Shown here piece after piece: positions 7,639-16,319 of a DNA stretch of 36,266 nt. Position numbers and translations under genes: made by a program. The stretch is from IMG/VR virus record IMGVR_UViG_3300009488_000041, positions 1 to 36,266 of that record; one strand, 5' to 3'. Each line of letters opens with the position of its first letter. The stretch's first letter is position 1. The stretch is from a virus. A model generated the notes under the pieces. The model made no database searches. It had not been told where the DNA came from and saw nothing but the letters and a program-made list of their open reading frames with translations.

Positions 7639-7731
7639 AACTACTCTTAAAAATATTTATAAATCAAAAAGAAAATATAAGCTAGATGAGCTAATGAAAT
7701 CAAAAAGATCCCTGACAAAGTTTTATTAGAA

Positions 7732-10020
7732 TCAAGAAAATCCTTCACTAAATCCAGTCGAATGCGCACGTGTTAAAGGGTCCAATATATCGAATGTATA
7801 GTACCGATCATCATAATTGACACCTGTTACCCTGACATACTGTTTTTCAGTCGGATCTATTGTCAGCGGTAAGATTCTTTGCCCGTTAAGCCTTGCTTCA
7901 GGACCGAATGAAAATTCTGTCTTCAAAGCACTATTTGCAGTATATATAGTTTCTTCTGGAACTTCAAGCAGAACAACGTGTGTATTATCTACACCTGCAA
8001 TAACTGGGATTGACTGTATATCTCCGTCACGTTTTTTTAAAATGATAAAATGATCATCACCTTGAATGAATTCAACTGCTTGTGATAATTCAATTTCTAA
8101 GCCATCAACAGATCTTATGTAGCCATCGAAAGTAGCTACACGAGTACCTTTTACTACTGAAATCATCCTAGATGGGCGTATAAATCTCCCTTCTGCTGTC
8201 ACAGTAAAATCAACAGCTATCCTGCCGTATCGAAGCCTTTGAAATTCACGCCAAGTACGCCATTGTGCTTGTCTAAAATTAGCAATACCAGGAATTTCAT
8301 ATATTTTAGGGTTAGTTGCGCTACGGTCAGCAGGAAAAAAAATCAATTCTTGTGTATTTGTCTCTCGATTTTGCCATTTGAAAACAACCCCATCATTTTC
8401 TGTTGAATTATTAAATCTTCGTGACCATATTTCAACACCGGGTTTTTTAGATCTGTGAGTGAAAACCATTTCCGGCCCAAGTTGTGGCTGTTCAAATTCA
8501 ACAAATAAAACTTTTGCTACGCGATAAGGTACAGAGAACACAGCGTTTGTGATAGTATAAAATATTTCTTGTGGGGTGATCCGAGTGCTATCAAATGTAT
8601 AATTAAATTCTCCCGCTTGTGCCTCACCAAAATATGTTTCTATATCTTCTTGAGTTTGCAACAGCTGATCTAAATCCAGTTCTGATACATCTCGACCGCC
8701 TATTTTTGGATCGAGTGCCATTCTAATTAACGTCTGCATGGCTTGGGTGTTAGACGTAAGAGTTCCGGCAAATTCACCACTACCGATATATTTATCGACT
8801 TTTTCTGTAGCTAAACAAGATAAGACAGGGACTGTAATTGATGCGCTTTGCTCATTTCTTATTCTCCGGGTATGAATAGTCGTAACATCACCAAAATCAG
8901 TTAGTGAAACATCTTGTGAGCCATATAGATCTCTCCATTGAATTTCATCGACCACAGTCCCTTCAAATTCAAAATCTTTCAACGTATCTCGTTTAACTCT
9001 AACTCTCACATATGATCTTGAACCCATCTCGATTTCAACAGTTGTTCCTTTTTGATCTGTATCATTACCAGATACAGCACCTGAAATTGATGATATTGAT
9101 CCAACGGGGTCTCTATCATCATTAAGAAATTGCCATTGAGTAGTAAAATCAACAATAGCTGAAGATTTTACTACACCATCATCTTTAAACATCCCTCTAG
9201 GGGCAATTGTGTTAACCCAAAAACGATCAACTTTTAAAGTTGAAAATGAGAACCAACTTGTAAAACCTCCGGCGGGTGTTTCGTTGCTTGCCCTGAGTAT
9301 TAAACCTCCAACTTCAACAGAACGACGAACTGTAGATATTAAATCATTGATTACTGGACCTATCTGTATTTCTGGGGAATCCCCACTATTCGGACTAGTG
9401 AATGGCCCATAAACAGCAGCACTAGCATCTGTTATATCAGATACCAATGTATCACCATCTTTAATTTCTTCGATTACTAATTCTTTTCGTCCGACGCAAT
9501 AATAGGCAATTTCTTCTTCTACATTATTAAGAAATTTACGATAATTTCCCATAATAATATCAGGTATAGAATTTACTTGGCCACCAATATCAGGAATGCG
9601 TTCATTAATCCTTACAAAATTTGATCTATTAGTAAGTGCATTATTAGGTGATTCTTGCTGTCTATTTACATTCTTAAGAGCTACTGGCTTGGGAATATTC
9701 GGATTGCCTATTCCACCGGGTGTATCAGGCAATGATGAAATTACTACAACGGCTGATACTATTGCTACTACAGCACTGATTATTAATAACGCTGTTGCAC
9801 TAATACCGGGAGTTTCAACGACAGAGAATTTCCCCTCATGAGCTAAAATCTTAACAAAATTATTTGTAATATCGTTATCAGATGATGGGTTAAATCCTTC
9901 ATGTACACTGAAAGGTGTTTTCCTTGCTCTAAATTGTTTTAAACAAAAGTGAGCGGGACTTTTATCTTGAAATTCTTCTACTCTCCCATCAAGATAATAA
10001 TATTTTATATTTACCGCCAA
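7732..10020 (-). CDS. TipJ-family tail tip / host specificity protein (J-like)
   Basis: 762 residues. Residues 73-97 form a hydrophobic segment (ISATALLIISAVVAIVSAVV). It is followed by PGGIGNPNIPKP and a region reading RINERIPDIGGQVNSIPDII, a hallmark of the TipJ group of central tail tip proteins. Beta-rich modules follow, including TDFGDVTTIHTRRIRN and DPKIGGRDVSELDLDQL, as in lambda J baseplate-hub regions. The order K-like, J-like, then fibres matches lambda-type tails. Its start overlaps the end of the K-like gene by 10 bases. It probably forms the tip that contacts the receptor and closes the tail channel. Confidence 0.8.
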   Translation of the reverse strand: MAVNIKYYYLDGRVEEFQDKSPAHFCLKQFRARKTPFSVHEGFNPSSDNDITNNFVKILAHEGKFSVVETPGISATALLIISAVVAIVSAVVVISSLPDTPGGIGNPNIPKPVALKNVNRQQESPNNALTNRSNFVRINERIPDIGGQVNSIPDIIMGNYRKFLNNVEEEIAYYCVGRKELVIEEIKDGDTLVSDITDASAAVYGPFTSPNSGDSPEIQIGPVINDLISTVRRSVEVGGLILRASNETPAGGFTSWFSFSTLKVDRFWVNTIAPRGMFKDDGVVKSSAIVDFTTQWQFLNDDRDPVGSISSISGAVSGNDTDQKGTTVEIEMGSRSYVRVRVKRDTLKDFEFEGTVVDEIQWRDLYGSQDVSLTDFGDVTTIHTRRIRNEQSASITVPVLSCLATEKVDKYIGSGEFAGTLTSNTQAMQTLIRMALDPKIGGRDVSELDLDQLLQTQEDIETYFGEAQAGEFNYTFDSTRITPQEIFYTITNAVFSVPYRVAKVLFVEFEQPQLGPEMVFTHRSKKPGVEIWSRRFNNSTENDGVVFKWQNRETNTQELIFFPADRSATNPKIYEIPGIANFRQAQWRTWREFQRLRYGRIAVDFTVTAEGRFIRPSRMISVVKGTRVATFDGYIRSVDGLEIELSQAVEFIQGDDHFIILKKRDGDIQSIPVIAGVDNTHVVLLEVPEETIYTANSALKTEFSFGPEARLNGQRILPLTIDPTEKQYVRVTGVNYDDRYYTFDILDPLTRAHSTGFSEGFS

Positions 10021-10388
10021 AATTCAATACTCCGTCTATTTTTGATAGCATTTCTTAATGGTTCGAGTATAACTTGCCCTACTGCATTACAACAATGCGA
10101 GATATATTTATTATAATATATCCCAGCATGATGAAAATCTGTTCCAGCCATTGATCTAACAAAAATAATAATATCATAATTCTGTGGGTTAGTTACTAAG
10201 GTCAGTCCATGTTCATTTCCACTTCGCACTTCATTAAAATTTGAGGCTATAATTTCACTTGCCATTGATGCAACAGTATACATTTTTGTTTTTATACCTG
10301 CATCTCTTCTAACACAAACTATATGTTGCCAACAATTATATTTCATAAACCCATATCGTTTGCCAGTATAAGAATTTATATCAATCAA
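10011..10388 (-). CDS. NlpC/P60-like tail tip assembly peptidase (lambda K-like)
   Basis: 125 residues from a TTG start that overlaps the TGA of the previous gene; the first in-frame ATG would remove the N-terminal strand before the active Cys. YNCWQHIVCVRRDAG places the expected nucleophile at Cys19, and FHHAGIYY at 85-92 supplies the His, the usual Cys/His order of NlpC/P60 peptidases. NYDIIIF before the His block matches the D-L-V-x-F strand. Lambda K combines a similar domain in tail tip assembly and cell-wall penetration. It is one of the few visible candidates for peptidoglycan cleavage in this genome. Confidence 0.68.
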   Translation of the reverse strand: MIDINSYTGKRYGFMKYNCWQHIVCVRRDAGIKTKMYTVASMASEIIASNFNEVRSGNEHGLTLVTNPQNYDIIIFVRSMAGTDFHHAGIYYNKYISHCCNAVGQVILEPLRNAIKNRRSIEFWR

Positions 10389-10882
10389 AATGCTCTCAAC
10401 ATAGGAAAATCTGTAAAATTGTAAGTTTCCCCTGTTTCCCTACTATTCAATCGTGGTATTCCAGATCGGATGGTGAAAATGCCCTTGCTTTGTGCAATCG
10501 ATTCAAGATCATAAACAAACGGACCTTCTGCAATTTCGTTGAGATTTGTAGAAATATATATTCTGTATGTAATTGTAGGGTTAGTTTGATCTCCTACATC
10601 AATCCTATCCATCTCATCATCTAAAACATTTTCAATATCTGGTAAATTAAAACTTGCTAGTTGATCTAAATCATCTAATATTTTTGTATTATCACTCGCA
10701 AAGTTGATCGGTGTATAAGTTTGAGGAATATTATTCTCATCCCTTGCAATCAGTTCTTTAGTATCACGAACGAATCTAAACACTTGTGATAACGCTGGAT
10801 GTTCTATTGTAATGGTTTCAAAGACTCGCTCTTCTTCAGGTTGTGAATTTAAGAAAACTTTATAGTCTTCTAAAATAGTCAT
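10385..10882 (-). CDS. DUF1833-like tail protein (lambda L position)
   Basis: 165 residues. The pattern TITIEHPALSQVFRFVRDTKE, then TYTPINFA, and a later IYISTNLNEI with a C-terminal TDFPMLRAF matches DUF1833 phage tail proteins as I remember them. It lies between a small Cys-rich protein and the K-like peptidase, where lambda-type phages carry tail tip component L. It overlaps both neighbours by ATGA or TTGA, so the tip genes are tightly coupled. It probably forms a tail tip ring. Confidence 0.65.
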   Translation of the reverse strand: MTILEDYKVFLNSQPEEERVFETITIEHPALSQVFRFVRDTKELIARDENNIPQTYTPINFASDNTKILDDLDQLASFNLPDIENVLDDEMDRIDVGDQTNPTITYRIYISTNLNEIAEGPFVYDLESIAQSKGIFTIRSGIPRLNSRETGETYNFTDFPMLRAF

Positions 10883-11094
10883 TTAACTGGACCAACATGA
10901 TAGTCATGCTCTCCACAATCACAAGAAATTTCAATTCCTACTTCACAGTTAAAAAATGGACCTGGATAATCTGGAAATTTATTGCATGGGGCAAAATCAT
11001 CATTAAGCAGACAACCACAATCTTGGATAGGATTATATAATCCGTCCACATTATTAGCTACTAATTGCCTTATAATCATTTTAAGTACATTCAT
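10879..11094 (-). CDS. Small Cys-rich tail-region protein
   Basis: 71 residues with an N-terminal helix (VLKMIIRQLVANNVDGLYN) followed by Cys pairs: DCGC at about 25-28, a PCN, then NCEVGIEISCDCGEH. The phrase DGLYNP..DCGC..DDFAPC is common in small phage proteins next to tail tip genes. The cysteines could bind zinc or an Fe-S cluster, as suggested for the distal domain of lambda L. Here the Cys-rich part is a separate gene just upstream of the DUF1833 gene, so it may supply that function in trans. Confidence 0.55.
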   Translation of the reverse strand: MNVLKMIIRQLVANNVDGLYNPIQDCGCLLNDDFAPCNKFPDYPGPFFNCEVGIEISCDCGEHDYHVGPVK

Positions 11095-11106
11095 GTTTCA
11101 CCGTAA

Positions 11107-11595
11107 TTATTTTAATACCAAAAAATCAACATTAACAAGTTTAGCCAACCTATCGATAACAGGCTGAAGATTTTCACCATAAACTTCGATTAATGGCCAC
11201 AAAGAACCTCCAAACGGGTTATCTTGTGACGGTGTTGTTTCTACTACCAACGTACACGTTACACGCCAATTGATTCCCTCCCTTGTAGTTACATTGATAG
11301 TCCCAGGTTTAAACAACGCTTGATGGTTCTGTAATCCATCAGTATCAGTTTCAAGAGGGATATTAAAACTGTTTGCCCCATGATTTATTGTGAAATCATA
11401 CCAATCAAAGAATGCAGCTTTCTCGATATTTGTAAAAGCAAATATAACATTTATTTCGACAGCTTCCAAAGAATAATCTAATACTGTTCTGAAAATACCC
11501 CCCGCAACAGGTGTACGAACTATATTTGTGCCTCGATTAAATCTATACCCTTGTGCGAGAGGTATAATAAAACTAGGTATTGACGAATCACCCAC
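11107..11595 (-). CDS. Minor tail protein, gpM-like
   Basis: 162 residues from a GTG that overlaps the TAG of the tape measure gene. A central phrase EKAAFFDWYDFTINHGANSF followed by NIPL is typical of phage distal tail proteins of the M type, and the strand-rich remainder (INVTTREGINWRVTCTLVVE) fits a tube-like fold. Gene order tape measure, M, L, K, J is the lambda order. It probably joins the tail tube and tip. Confidence 0.65.
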   Translation of the reverse strand: MGDSSIPSFIIPLAQGYRFNRGTNIVRTPVAGGIFRTVLDYSLEAVEINVIFAFTNIEKAAFFDWYDFTINHGANSFNIPLETDTDGLQNHQALFKPGTINVTTREGINWRVTCTLVVETTPSQDNPFGGSLWPLIEVYGENLQPVIDRLAKLVNVDFLVLK

Positions 11596-13901
11596 TAAAA
11601 TTGCCTTGACGTTGTAGTATTACGATTTAACGATTTTGAAACCCTAGAGTTGGGATTTTCTATATCTGAAGAAACTGTATTTCTTATGAGAATGATGATT
11701 CTTTGCTCCTCATCAATATTTACATCTGGTTGTGCTATCTCCTCAGAAGTTTGATTTATTATGATAATTTCTGGTGCAGAAGGTTTATCACCTGCTATTT
11801 TTTTTGTTTCTTGCGCACTAGCGATCCTACCACCAGCTCCAAACTCCACTAGTTCTGGACCCTGCTCCCCAACGAGCAACTGTTGCCCAGCCTGAAACTG
11901 TCCTCCCTGCTGTCTTGTAGATGGTGGGGAGGCTGATGCTATAGTAGCAAATTGGGCGGCTCCAGCAGCAGCGGCTGCTGCCGCTAAAAAGAAACTAAGT
12001 GGTGGAGCAGCAGCAGATAAGGCTTTGGATACTGCAGATGCAGTCTCGACAACTGCATTGGCCAATGCTGCAGCTTGGCCAATCCTGAAAAGTTCTTTGT
12101 TACTAGATTGTATTAAACCAGAAATTGCACTGAGAGATTCTCTAACCACTTGCTCTTTAGTTTCAGCACTAGCTGCATCAATTACAGCGTTAGCTACAGC
12201 TGTAACCTGATTAATCGCAATAATCTTTTTGTTACTAGATTGCACTAAACCAGAAATTCTACTAAAAGATGCCTTAAGCTCTTTCTCTTTAGTTTCTCGT
12301 GATTTTCTATCTAATTCCGCTTCTGCAGCATCTGCATTTTTATCAATTTCTATTTTCGCTGCTCTAAAATCACTAAGTGAAATCAATTCTTTCTCTAGAT
12401 CCACCTCCAAAGATTCTAATCGATCCGTTCGTATTCTCTCAATTGCCTCACGTTCAGTCTCATTTAACGCCAATATTAATTCTAATCTTCTTCGTGCAAA
12501 TCCACGTTCAAGAGCTAATTCTTTTTCTTTCTGTTCTTGTTCCCTCATTTGTTTAGCAGCAAAACGTTCTAATTCATTTAGCACCTTTTGTTCTTCAGCT
12601 TCTCGTTTAGCTTCTATTTTATCTTGTTCTGTTTTGCGAATCTTTTCAACTTCTTCAGCTCTGCGTGCTACTCCTCTTGCTGCTCTTTCTTCTTCTTTTC
12701 TTTCTTGTTCTCTAACTGCTGTAAGCCGAATTATAGCTCCTTGCAACCCAAACATTTTAAGAGTTAATTCGTCGATTTCTTCTGCGTTGTTAGAGAAAAA
12801 ATCTTCTTCACTTTGCTTCTGTAACAACGCTATCTTAGCATTTACTGATGCAAGACTTGTATTTGCCTCTTCGAGTGTCCCTACAAAATCAGCAGTGCCA
12901 AATATAAACTCCGCTAAAACACCTTTAGTCTTGGTGAATATATTAGTGACAGTAACTTCTATTTCTGACAATTGTTTATTTGCAATCCGTAATGCTTCTA
13001 CTTCACTTTCGGTTAGTAATAATCCCTTTTCCTCAATCGCTAATGAAATTTCTTTAAGAGCTTGACCATTATCATTTAACAATGGTACTAAAAGTGTTGC
13101 ATCATTTGCCAAAGCTTCCAATATGAACGTGGTTTCTTGTCCATTAGCTCCAATCGTTTCCAATCCCTCAGCAACTAATAACAAAATACCTTCAGGACCA
13201 AGTTTTGTCAACTCCTCCCTAGTCTTACCCAAGGGTTTTATTACTTTCTCAAAAATAGTTTTAAATTCACCACCACCCGTTAAAACAAAATCACCAACTT
13301 TATCATTGACATCTTTTAAAATGTCAGCAGTTTTATCCATGTCAATATTTAATGTTTTAAATGCTGACGATATTCTTTGAAATTCTGGCACAGATGTATT
13401 TGATAGATCAGCAAGCCTTACTAATTCTGACCTGAATGACCCAGCATTTGTAAGTAATGCAAGTAATCCAGCAGCAGCAAGACCAAAAGCTGTACCAAGA
13501 CTAGGGAGGAAACTAATAAGATTCGACGTTGCACCACTCAACCCTCGCATTGAGCTACTTAATCGTTGCGATCCTGTTTCTAATTGACCAACAGCAGTAT
13601 TAGTCTGATTAGCTTGATTTTCAAGGTTTCTGAATTGATCACTTGTAGAACTAATCCCACTCGGTCGTAATTGTATTGTTTCTAATTGACCAACAGCAAT
13701 CTCAGTCTGATTAGCTTGATTTTCAAGGTTTCTGAATTGATCACTTGTAGAACTAATCCCACTCGGTCGTAACTGTATTGTTTCTAATTGACCAACAGCA
13801 ATCTCAGTCTGATTAGCTTGATTTTCAAGATCTTCTAAATCATTAGTTGCAGAATCAACCCCTTGTGACTGTACTTGAAGTGTTAATGATGCTGTTGCCA
13901 T
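11595..13901 (-). CDS. Tape measure protein
   Basis: 768 residues. The N-terminus carries a 34-residue repeat (NLENQANQTEIAVGQLE...) in two full copies and a diverged third. A hydrophobic stretch follows at about 135-155 (TAFGLAAAGLLALLTNAG), then a charged coiled coil (KEEERAARGVARRAEEVEK and similar). After that, two copies of an Ala-rich helical unit (SGLVQSSNKKIIAIN / SGLIQSSNKELFRIG) lead to an Ala/Gly region (FLAAAAAAAGAAQFATIAS). Length sets tail length in this family. It follows the frameshifted chaperone pair, as in lambda. Confidence 0.9.
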   Translation of the reverse strand: MATASLTLQVQSQGVDSATNDLEDLENQANQTEIAVGQLETIQLRPSGISSTSDQFRNLENQANQTEIAVGQLETIQLRPSGISSTSDQFRNLENQANQTNTAVGQLETGSQRLSSSMRGLSGATSNLISFLPSLGTAFGLAAAGLLALLTNAGSFRSELVRLADLSNTSVPEFQRISSAFKTLNIDMDKTADILKDVNDKVGDFVLTGGGEFKTIFEKVIKPLGKTREELTKLGPEGILLLVAEGLETIGANGQETTFILEALANDATLLVPLLNDNGQALKEISLAIEEKGLLLTESEVEALRIANKQLSEIEVTVTNIFTKTKGVLAEFIFGTADFVGTLEEANTSLASVNAKIALLQKQSEEDFFSNNAEEIDELTLKMFGLQGAIIRLTAVREQERKEEERAARGVARRAEEVEKIRKTEQDKIEAKREAEEQKVLNELERFAAKQMREQEQKEKELALERGFARRRLELILALNETEREAIERIRTDRLESLEVDLEKELISLSDFRAAKIEIDKNADAAEAELDRKSRETKEKELKASFSRISGLVQSSNKKIIAINQVTAVANAVIDAASAETKEQVVRESLSAISGLIQSSNKELFRIGQAAALANAVVETASAVSKALSAAAPPLSFFLAAAAAAAGAAQFATIASASPPSTRQQGGQFQAGQQLLVGEQGPELVEFGAGGRIASAQETKKIAGDKPSAPEIIIINQTSEEIAQPDVNIDEEQRIIILIRNTVSSDIENPNSRVSKSLNRNTTTSRQF
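13579..13835 (-). repeat. 102-bp tandem repeat in the tape measure gene
   Basis: The motif starting TCTAATTGACCAACAGC (plus strand) recurs at 13579, 13681 and 13783, exactly 102 bp (34 codons) apart. The 13681 copy is nearly identical to its neighbour, while the end of the copy nearest the gene body differs in the protein (NTAVGQLETGSQ). In-frame expansion or loss would change predicted tail length by 34 residues per unit. Confidence 0.93.
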
Positions 13902-14570
13902 ATTTAAGATTCCAATAAATATTATCTATTTGAATTATTATTTCAACTTCCCACGGTTCAAGATTGATCTGCATGATCTTTTGAAAATAAAATAATTCTT
14001 GATATGTAATTACCCCATCTCGATGGCATTGCAACCAATAAGTTTTCAAATATTCTAATTCTTCCGGTGCCGATACCGAACTACTTTTTGGTACTGGTGC
14101 GCCCATCTTTTTTAAAGCATCAAGATGTTGTTTCTGTGTTACACCTTTTGAATCTTTCTTATTATTTTTTAACCAGTCCTCACAATGTCTTAAAAATTCT
14201 GTTACTTTTTTCTAAAAAAATTACCTCTATTAGATATGAACGTATCTAAATCATCCATAATATATGGTGTATTATAAAGCAGATCCTGTACTGCTTTTTG
14301 ACTGAATGCTTTTGTGAAACTCCAATCTGCAACTACTTGCGATAGTAAATAAGCTGTGTCCCTATCTTTATCTTTATTCTCATCTTCAGGTATTGTTCCA
14401 CTCAAAGATTGAGTAAGTCGCAATGCCATTCTCTCTTGTCTATTTCTACGCCATGGTGTAGACTCGATTCCACCAACCATCAACCATTGCCCAGAATCTT
14501 TACCATGTATATCTTTTAGGATAAATTTAACAAGAGTACCAGACCTAGTGTAAAAATCTTCAGGATCCAT
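13855..14570 (-). CDS. Tail assembly chaperone, -1 frameshift product (lambda GT-like)
   Basis: A -1 shift at the A AAA AAG heptamer (14205-14211) joins the first chaperone frame to a second frame that is open to 13855. The junction reads RKK then VTEFLRHCEDWLKNNKKDSK and continues through MGAPVPKSSSVSAPEELEYL to TVTRG, adding 116 residues (about 238 in total). The second frame has no ribosome site at its first ATG (14106), so it is best read only as an extension. It overlaps the tape measure start by 47 bases. Overlapping G/GT frames made by -1 slippage are well established in siphophages. Confidence 0.82.
14202..14570 (-). CDS. Tail assembly chaperone, unshifted form (lambda G-like)
   Basis: 122 residues from ATG 14570, whose A overlaps the TGA of the tail tube gene. 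A GTG 3 bases earlier is also possible; AAGGAG lies 6 bases from the GTG and 9 from the ATG. The protein has a beta-strand opening and a helical C-terminal part ending GNFFRKK just before TAA. It lies between tail tube and tape measure, where siphophages encode chaperones that coat the tape measure during assembly. A slippery sequence overlaps the last codons. Confidence 0.78.
   Translation of the reverse strand: MDPEDFYTRSGTLVKFILKDIHGKDSGQWLMVGGIESTPWRRNRQERMALRLTQSLSGTIPEDENKDKDRDTAYLLSQVVADWSFTKAFSQKAVQDLLYNTPYIMDDLDTFISNRGNFFRKK
14205..14211 (-). promoter_or_regulatory. Slippery site A AAA AAG for -1 ribosomal frameshift
   Basis: Read on the minus strand, the heptamer is in the zero frame as A AAA AAG, directly followed by the zero-frame TAA. 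This is the same strong heptamer as in E. coli dnaX. A T-run (T TTT TTT) six bases earlier could also slip. Confidence 0.8.
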
Positions 14571-15745
14571 CACGAAAGTCTCCTTATAATCAAACTAGAA
14601 TTGTCTATATTGCCAGTAGCTTGTGCTTCTAAACTTTGCACAATTGCTGTTTCTCCAGCTACTTCAGGGGAACCTGATGTATATTTAACTGTAGGAAAAT
14701 CAAACATTATCGAACCACTGATACCTTCAAGAATCGCTATTAACTGAACTTCTGTTTCATCAATGAATTTTTGTAATAAATCAATACTACTAAAAAAAGT
14801 AGATATTGACAAAGTGTTATTAGCACGACCTTTTTCAATAAAAGCTACTGCAGCACTACCAATTTCAAATTGTGCAGATTGATTGTTATCGTTTGTTATA
14901 CCTAAAGAACTGAAGAAACCAATAATAACACCATCTTGAAGAATTCTACTATCAAGAGAAGAAAATGCCTCAGTAGTTATTGCTGGGTCAAATGTTGAAC
15001 CCGTCGGTGGAGTAGCACCTAACAACGTTAAATCTCTCCCCAATGTTGGAATTGTACCAGTAACCAAAGCATTAACAGCAATATCAAAAGTGAAACCTGT
15101 AGTTTCAACTCCAGTAACCAATTGATAATCCGCTGTACCATCACCATCAGGAAAATTACTTAAGACTGACATTGTACGCCTAATAGTACCAATTTCTAAA
15201 GTATCACCCACCACTATGTCAGTAGTTACTGTCGATTCATCTACTAAAATATCATCGGCAATACCCGAAGCCGTTATTACTGTTGCAGTAACCGCAGTTA
15301 CTCTAAATGTTCCAGAATTATTCCCAGTCAAACTGGGAAACTTTATCATGTCACCAATCACAATAGATGTAGGTGACGTGGTAAAATCACCTGCCGACCT
15401 AGTAAACGTTTTACCTGCTGCAACCACAGTAATACTTAACGCAGATTCCCCTGTCCTAACAACCCACGTGCCACCTAGGGCAGCTTCTAAAAGATCATCA
15501 TAGCTATCAGGCGACAACTCAACTGAAATTTCCCCGGCAACCTGTTTTGAACCTAAACGAACGCTTGTTGTATCCCTACCTCCATCTAATTCAGTTGAAA
15601 CCAAAGCATCCCGTGTCAATTGAAGATTGCCCGATGTAAATCTAAACGGTAACCACGTTGGACTTGTAGGGGTAACATTACAGGTAGTTTCAAAAATATA
15701 CCAATGAGTTACTACCGATCCCGTTTTGGGTTGCACACATGCCAT
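14570..15745 (-). CDS. Major tail tube protein
   Basis: 391 residues, rich in Thr, Ser, Val and Gly. The N-terminal region (TWLPFRFTSGNLQLTRDALV, then GGRDTTSVRLGSKQVAGEIS) is characteristic of one phage tail tube group that has an S-x-E-L-D-G-x-R block before a beta-barrel. A middle section (about 100-180) looks like an inserted domain. The C-terminus (TVKYTSGSPEVAGETAIVQS) returns to the tube fold. It is preceded by the tail terminator and followed by the chaperones, the standard order. Confidence 0.82.
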   Translation of the reverse strand: MACVQPKTGSVVTHWYIFETTCNVTPTSPTWLPFRFTSGNLQLTRDALVSTELDGGRDTTSVRLGSKQVAGEISVELSPDSYDDLLEAALGGTWVVRTGESALSITVVAAGKTFTRSAGDFTTSPTSIVIGDMIKFPSLTGNNSGTFRVTAVTATVITASGIADDILVDESTVTTDIVVGDTLEIGTIRRTMSVLSNFPDGDGTADYQLVTGVETTGFTFDIAVNALVTGTIPTLGRDLTLLGATPPTGSTFDPAITTEAFSSLDSRILQDGVIIGFFSSLGITNDNNQSAQFEIGSAAVAFIEKGRANNTLSISTFFSSIDLLQKFIDETEVQLIAILEGISGSIMFDFPTVKYTSGSPEVAGETAIVQSLEAQATGNIDNSSLIIRRLS

Positions 15746-15747
15746 AT

Positions 15748-16164
15748 CTAAGGTACCCTATTAATATAACTAGACCAATCCACACTCAAATCTAAAATAG
15801 CCCAACCCTTATTTATTCGCAATGGACCACGACCGATATTACTAATTCTTACACAGGTGTCATTCCACTCAAAATTAACACCAGGTTTAAAAATCAAAGC
15901 TATTTCATCAGCTTTCCTGTTCAAAACAGCACTACCACTATCTTGTGGATAATACACACTTATTTGATAAATCCCCTCATGCAAAAATGTTCCTTCTGGA
16001 CCTAGTTCTGATTGTATAGGTTGAATAGGTAAAATTGTACCAGCAAGAAACGGAGTTGAAATATCAGGCTCACCTGCCGTATTTTCAAGAAAAACCGGCA
16101 ATCCACCAAAATCAGACATTTTCAACGGTACATCAAGAGCCTTTTGTATTTCCTCAAAACTCAT
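15748..16164 (-). CDS. Tail terminator protein (DUF4128-like)
   Basis: 138 residues from ATG 16164, chosen because it overlaps the TAA of the small upstream gene (TAATG) and because family members start MSFEEIQKAL as here. An in-frame GTG at 16206 is open but would overlap that gene further. The pattern GLPVFLENTAGEPD, TPFLAGTILP, GIYQISVYYP and AVLNRKADEIALIF fits DUF4128, which covers the hexameric ring capping the head-proximal end of the tail tube. Confidence 0.76.
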   Translation of the reverse strand: MSFEEIQKALDVPLKMSDFGGLPVFLENTAGEPDISTPFLAGTILPIQPIQSELGPEGTFLHEGIYQISVYYPQDSGSAVLNRKADEIALIFKPGVNFEWNDTCVRISNIGRGPLRINKGWAILDLSVDWSSYINRVP

Positions 16165-16319
16165 TATCTTTCGATCATCTTCGTAATCATATGATGTATC
16201 CACCACGCTACTAGTCCAACAAAAATCACCAATGGTACAAATTCAACTGGTATATTTTCAGTATGATTACGATGAAGATAAAAAAGGAATCCCGTAAGGG
16301 CAAAAAACATGAAGATCAT
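16164..16319 (-). CDS. 51-residue two-helix membrane protein
   Basis: ATG 16319 overlaps the previous TGA (ATGA) and the TAA overlaps the terminator-protein ATG (TAATG). It is thus coupled on both sides, which strongly supports a real gene despite its size. The sequence starts MIFMFFALTGFLFYLHRNHT, has a short ENIPVEF loop, a second helix VPLVIFVGLVAWWI and a basic end (MITKMIER). A two-helix hairpin with a charged tail resembles a small holin, but no lysis enzyme is adjacent. It may instead be an envelope accessory protein linked to the upstream autotransporter. Confidence 0.55.
   Translation of the reverse strand: MIFMFFALTGFLFYLHRNHTENIPVEFVPLVIFVGLVAWWIHHMITKMIER

Noticed and set aside
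7511-7729. Plus-strand open frame of 72 codons between the J-like and fibre genes
   Set aside because: Wrong strand for the operon and no ribosome site; a minus-strand 52-codon frame explains the gap better.
12229-13065. Long plus-strand open frame of 278 codons
   Set aside because: It lies opposite the tape measure gene, is Ser/Ala-rich by mirror composition and has no ribosome site; a shadow frame.
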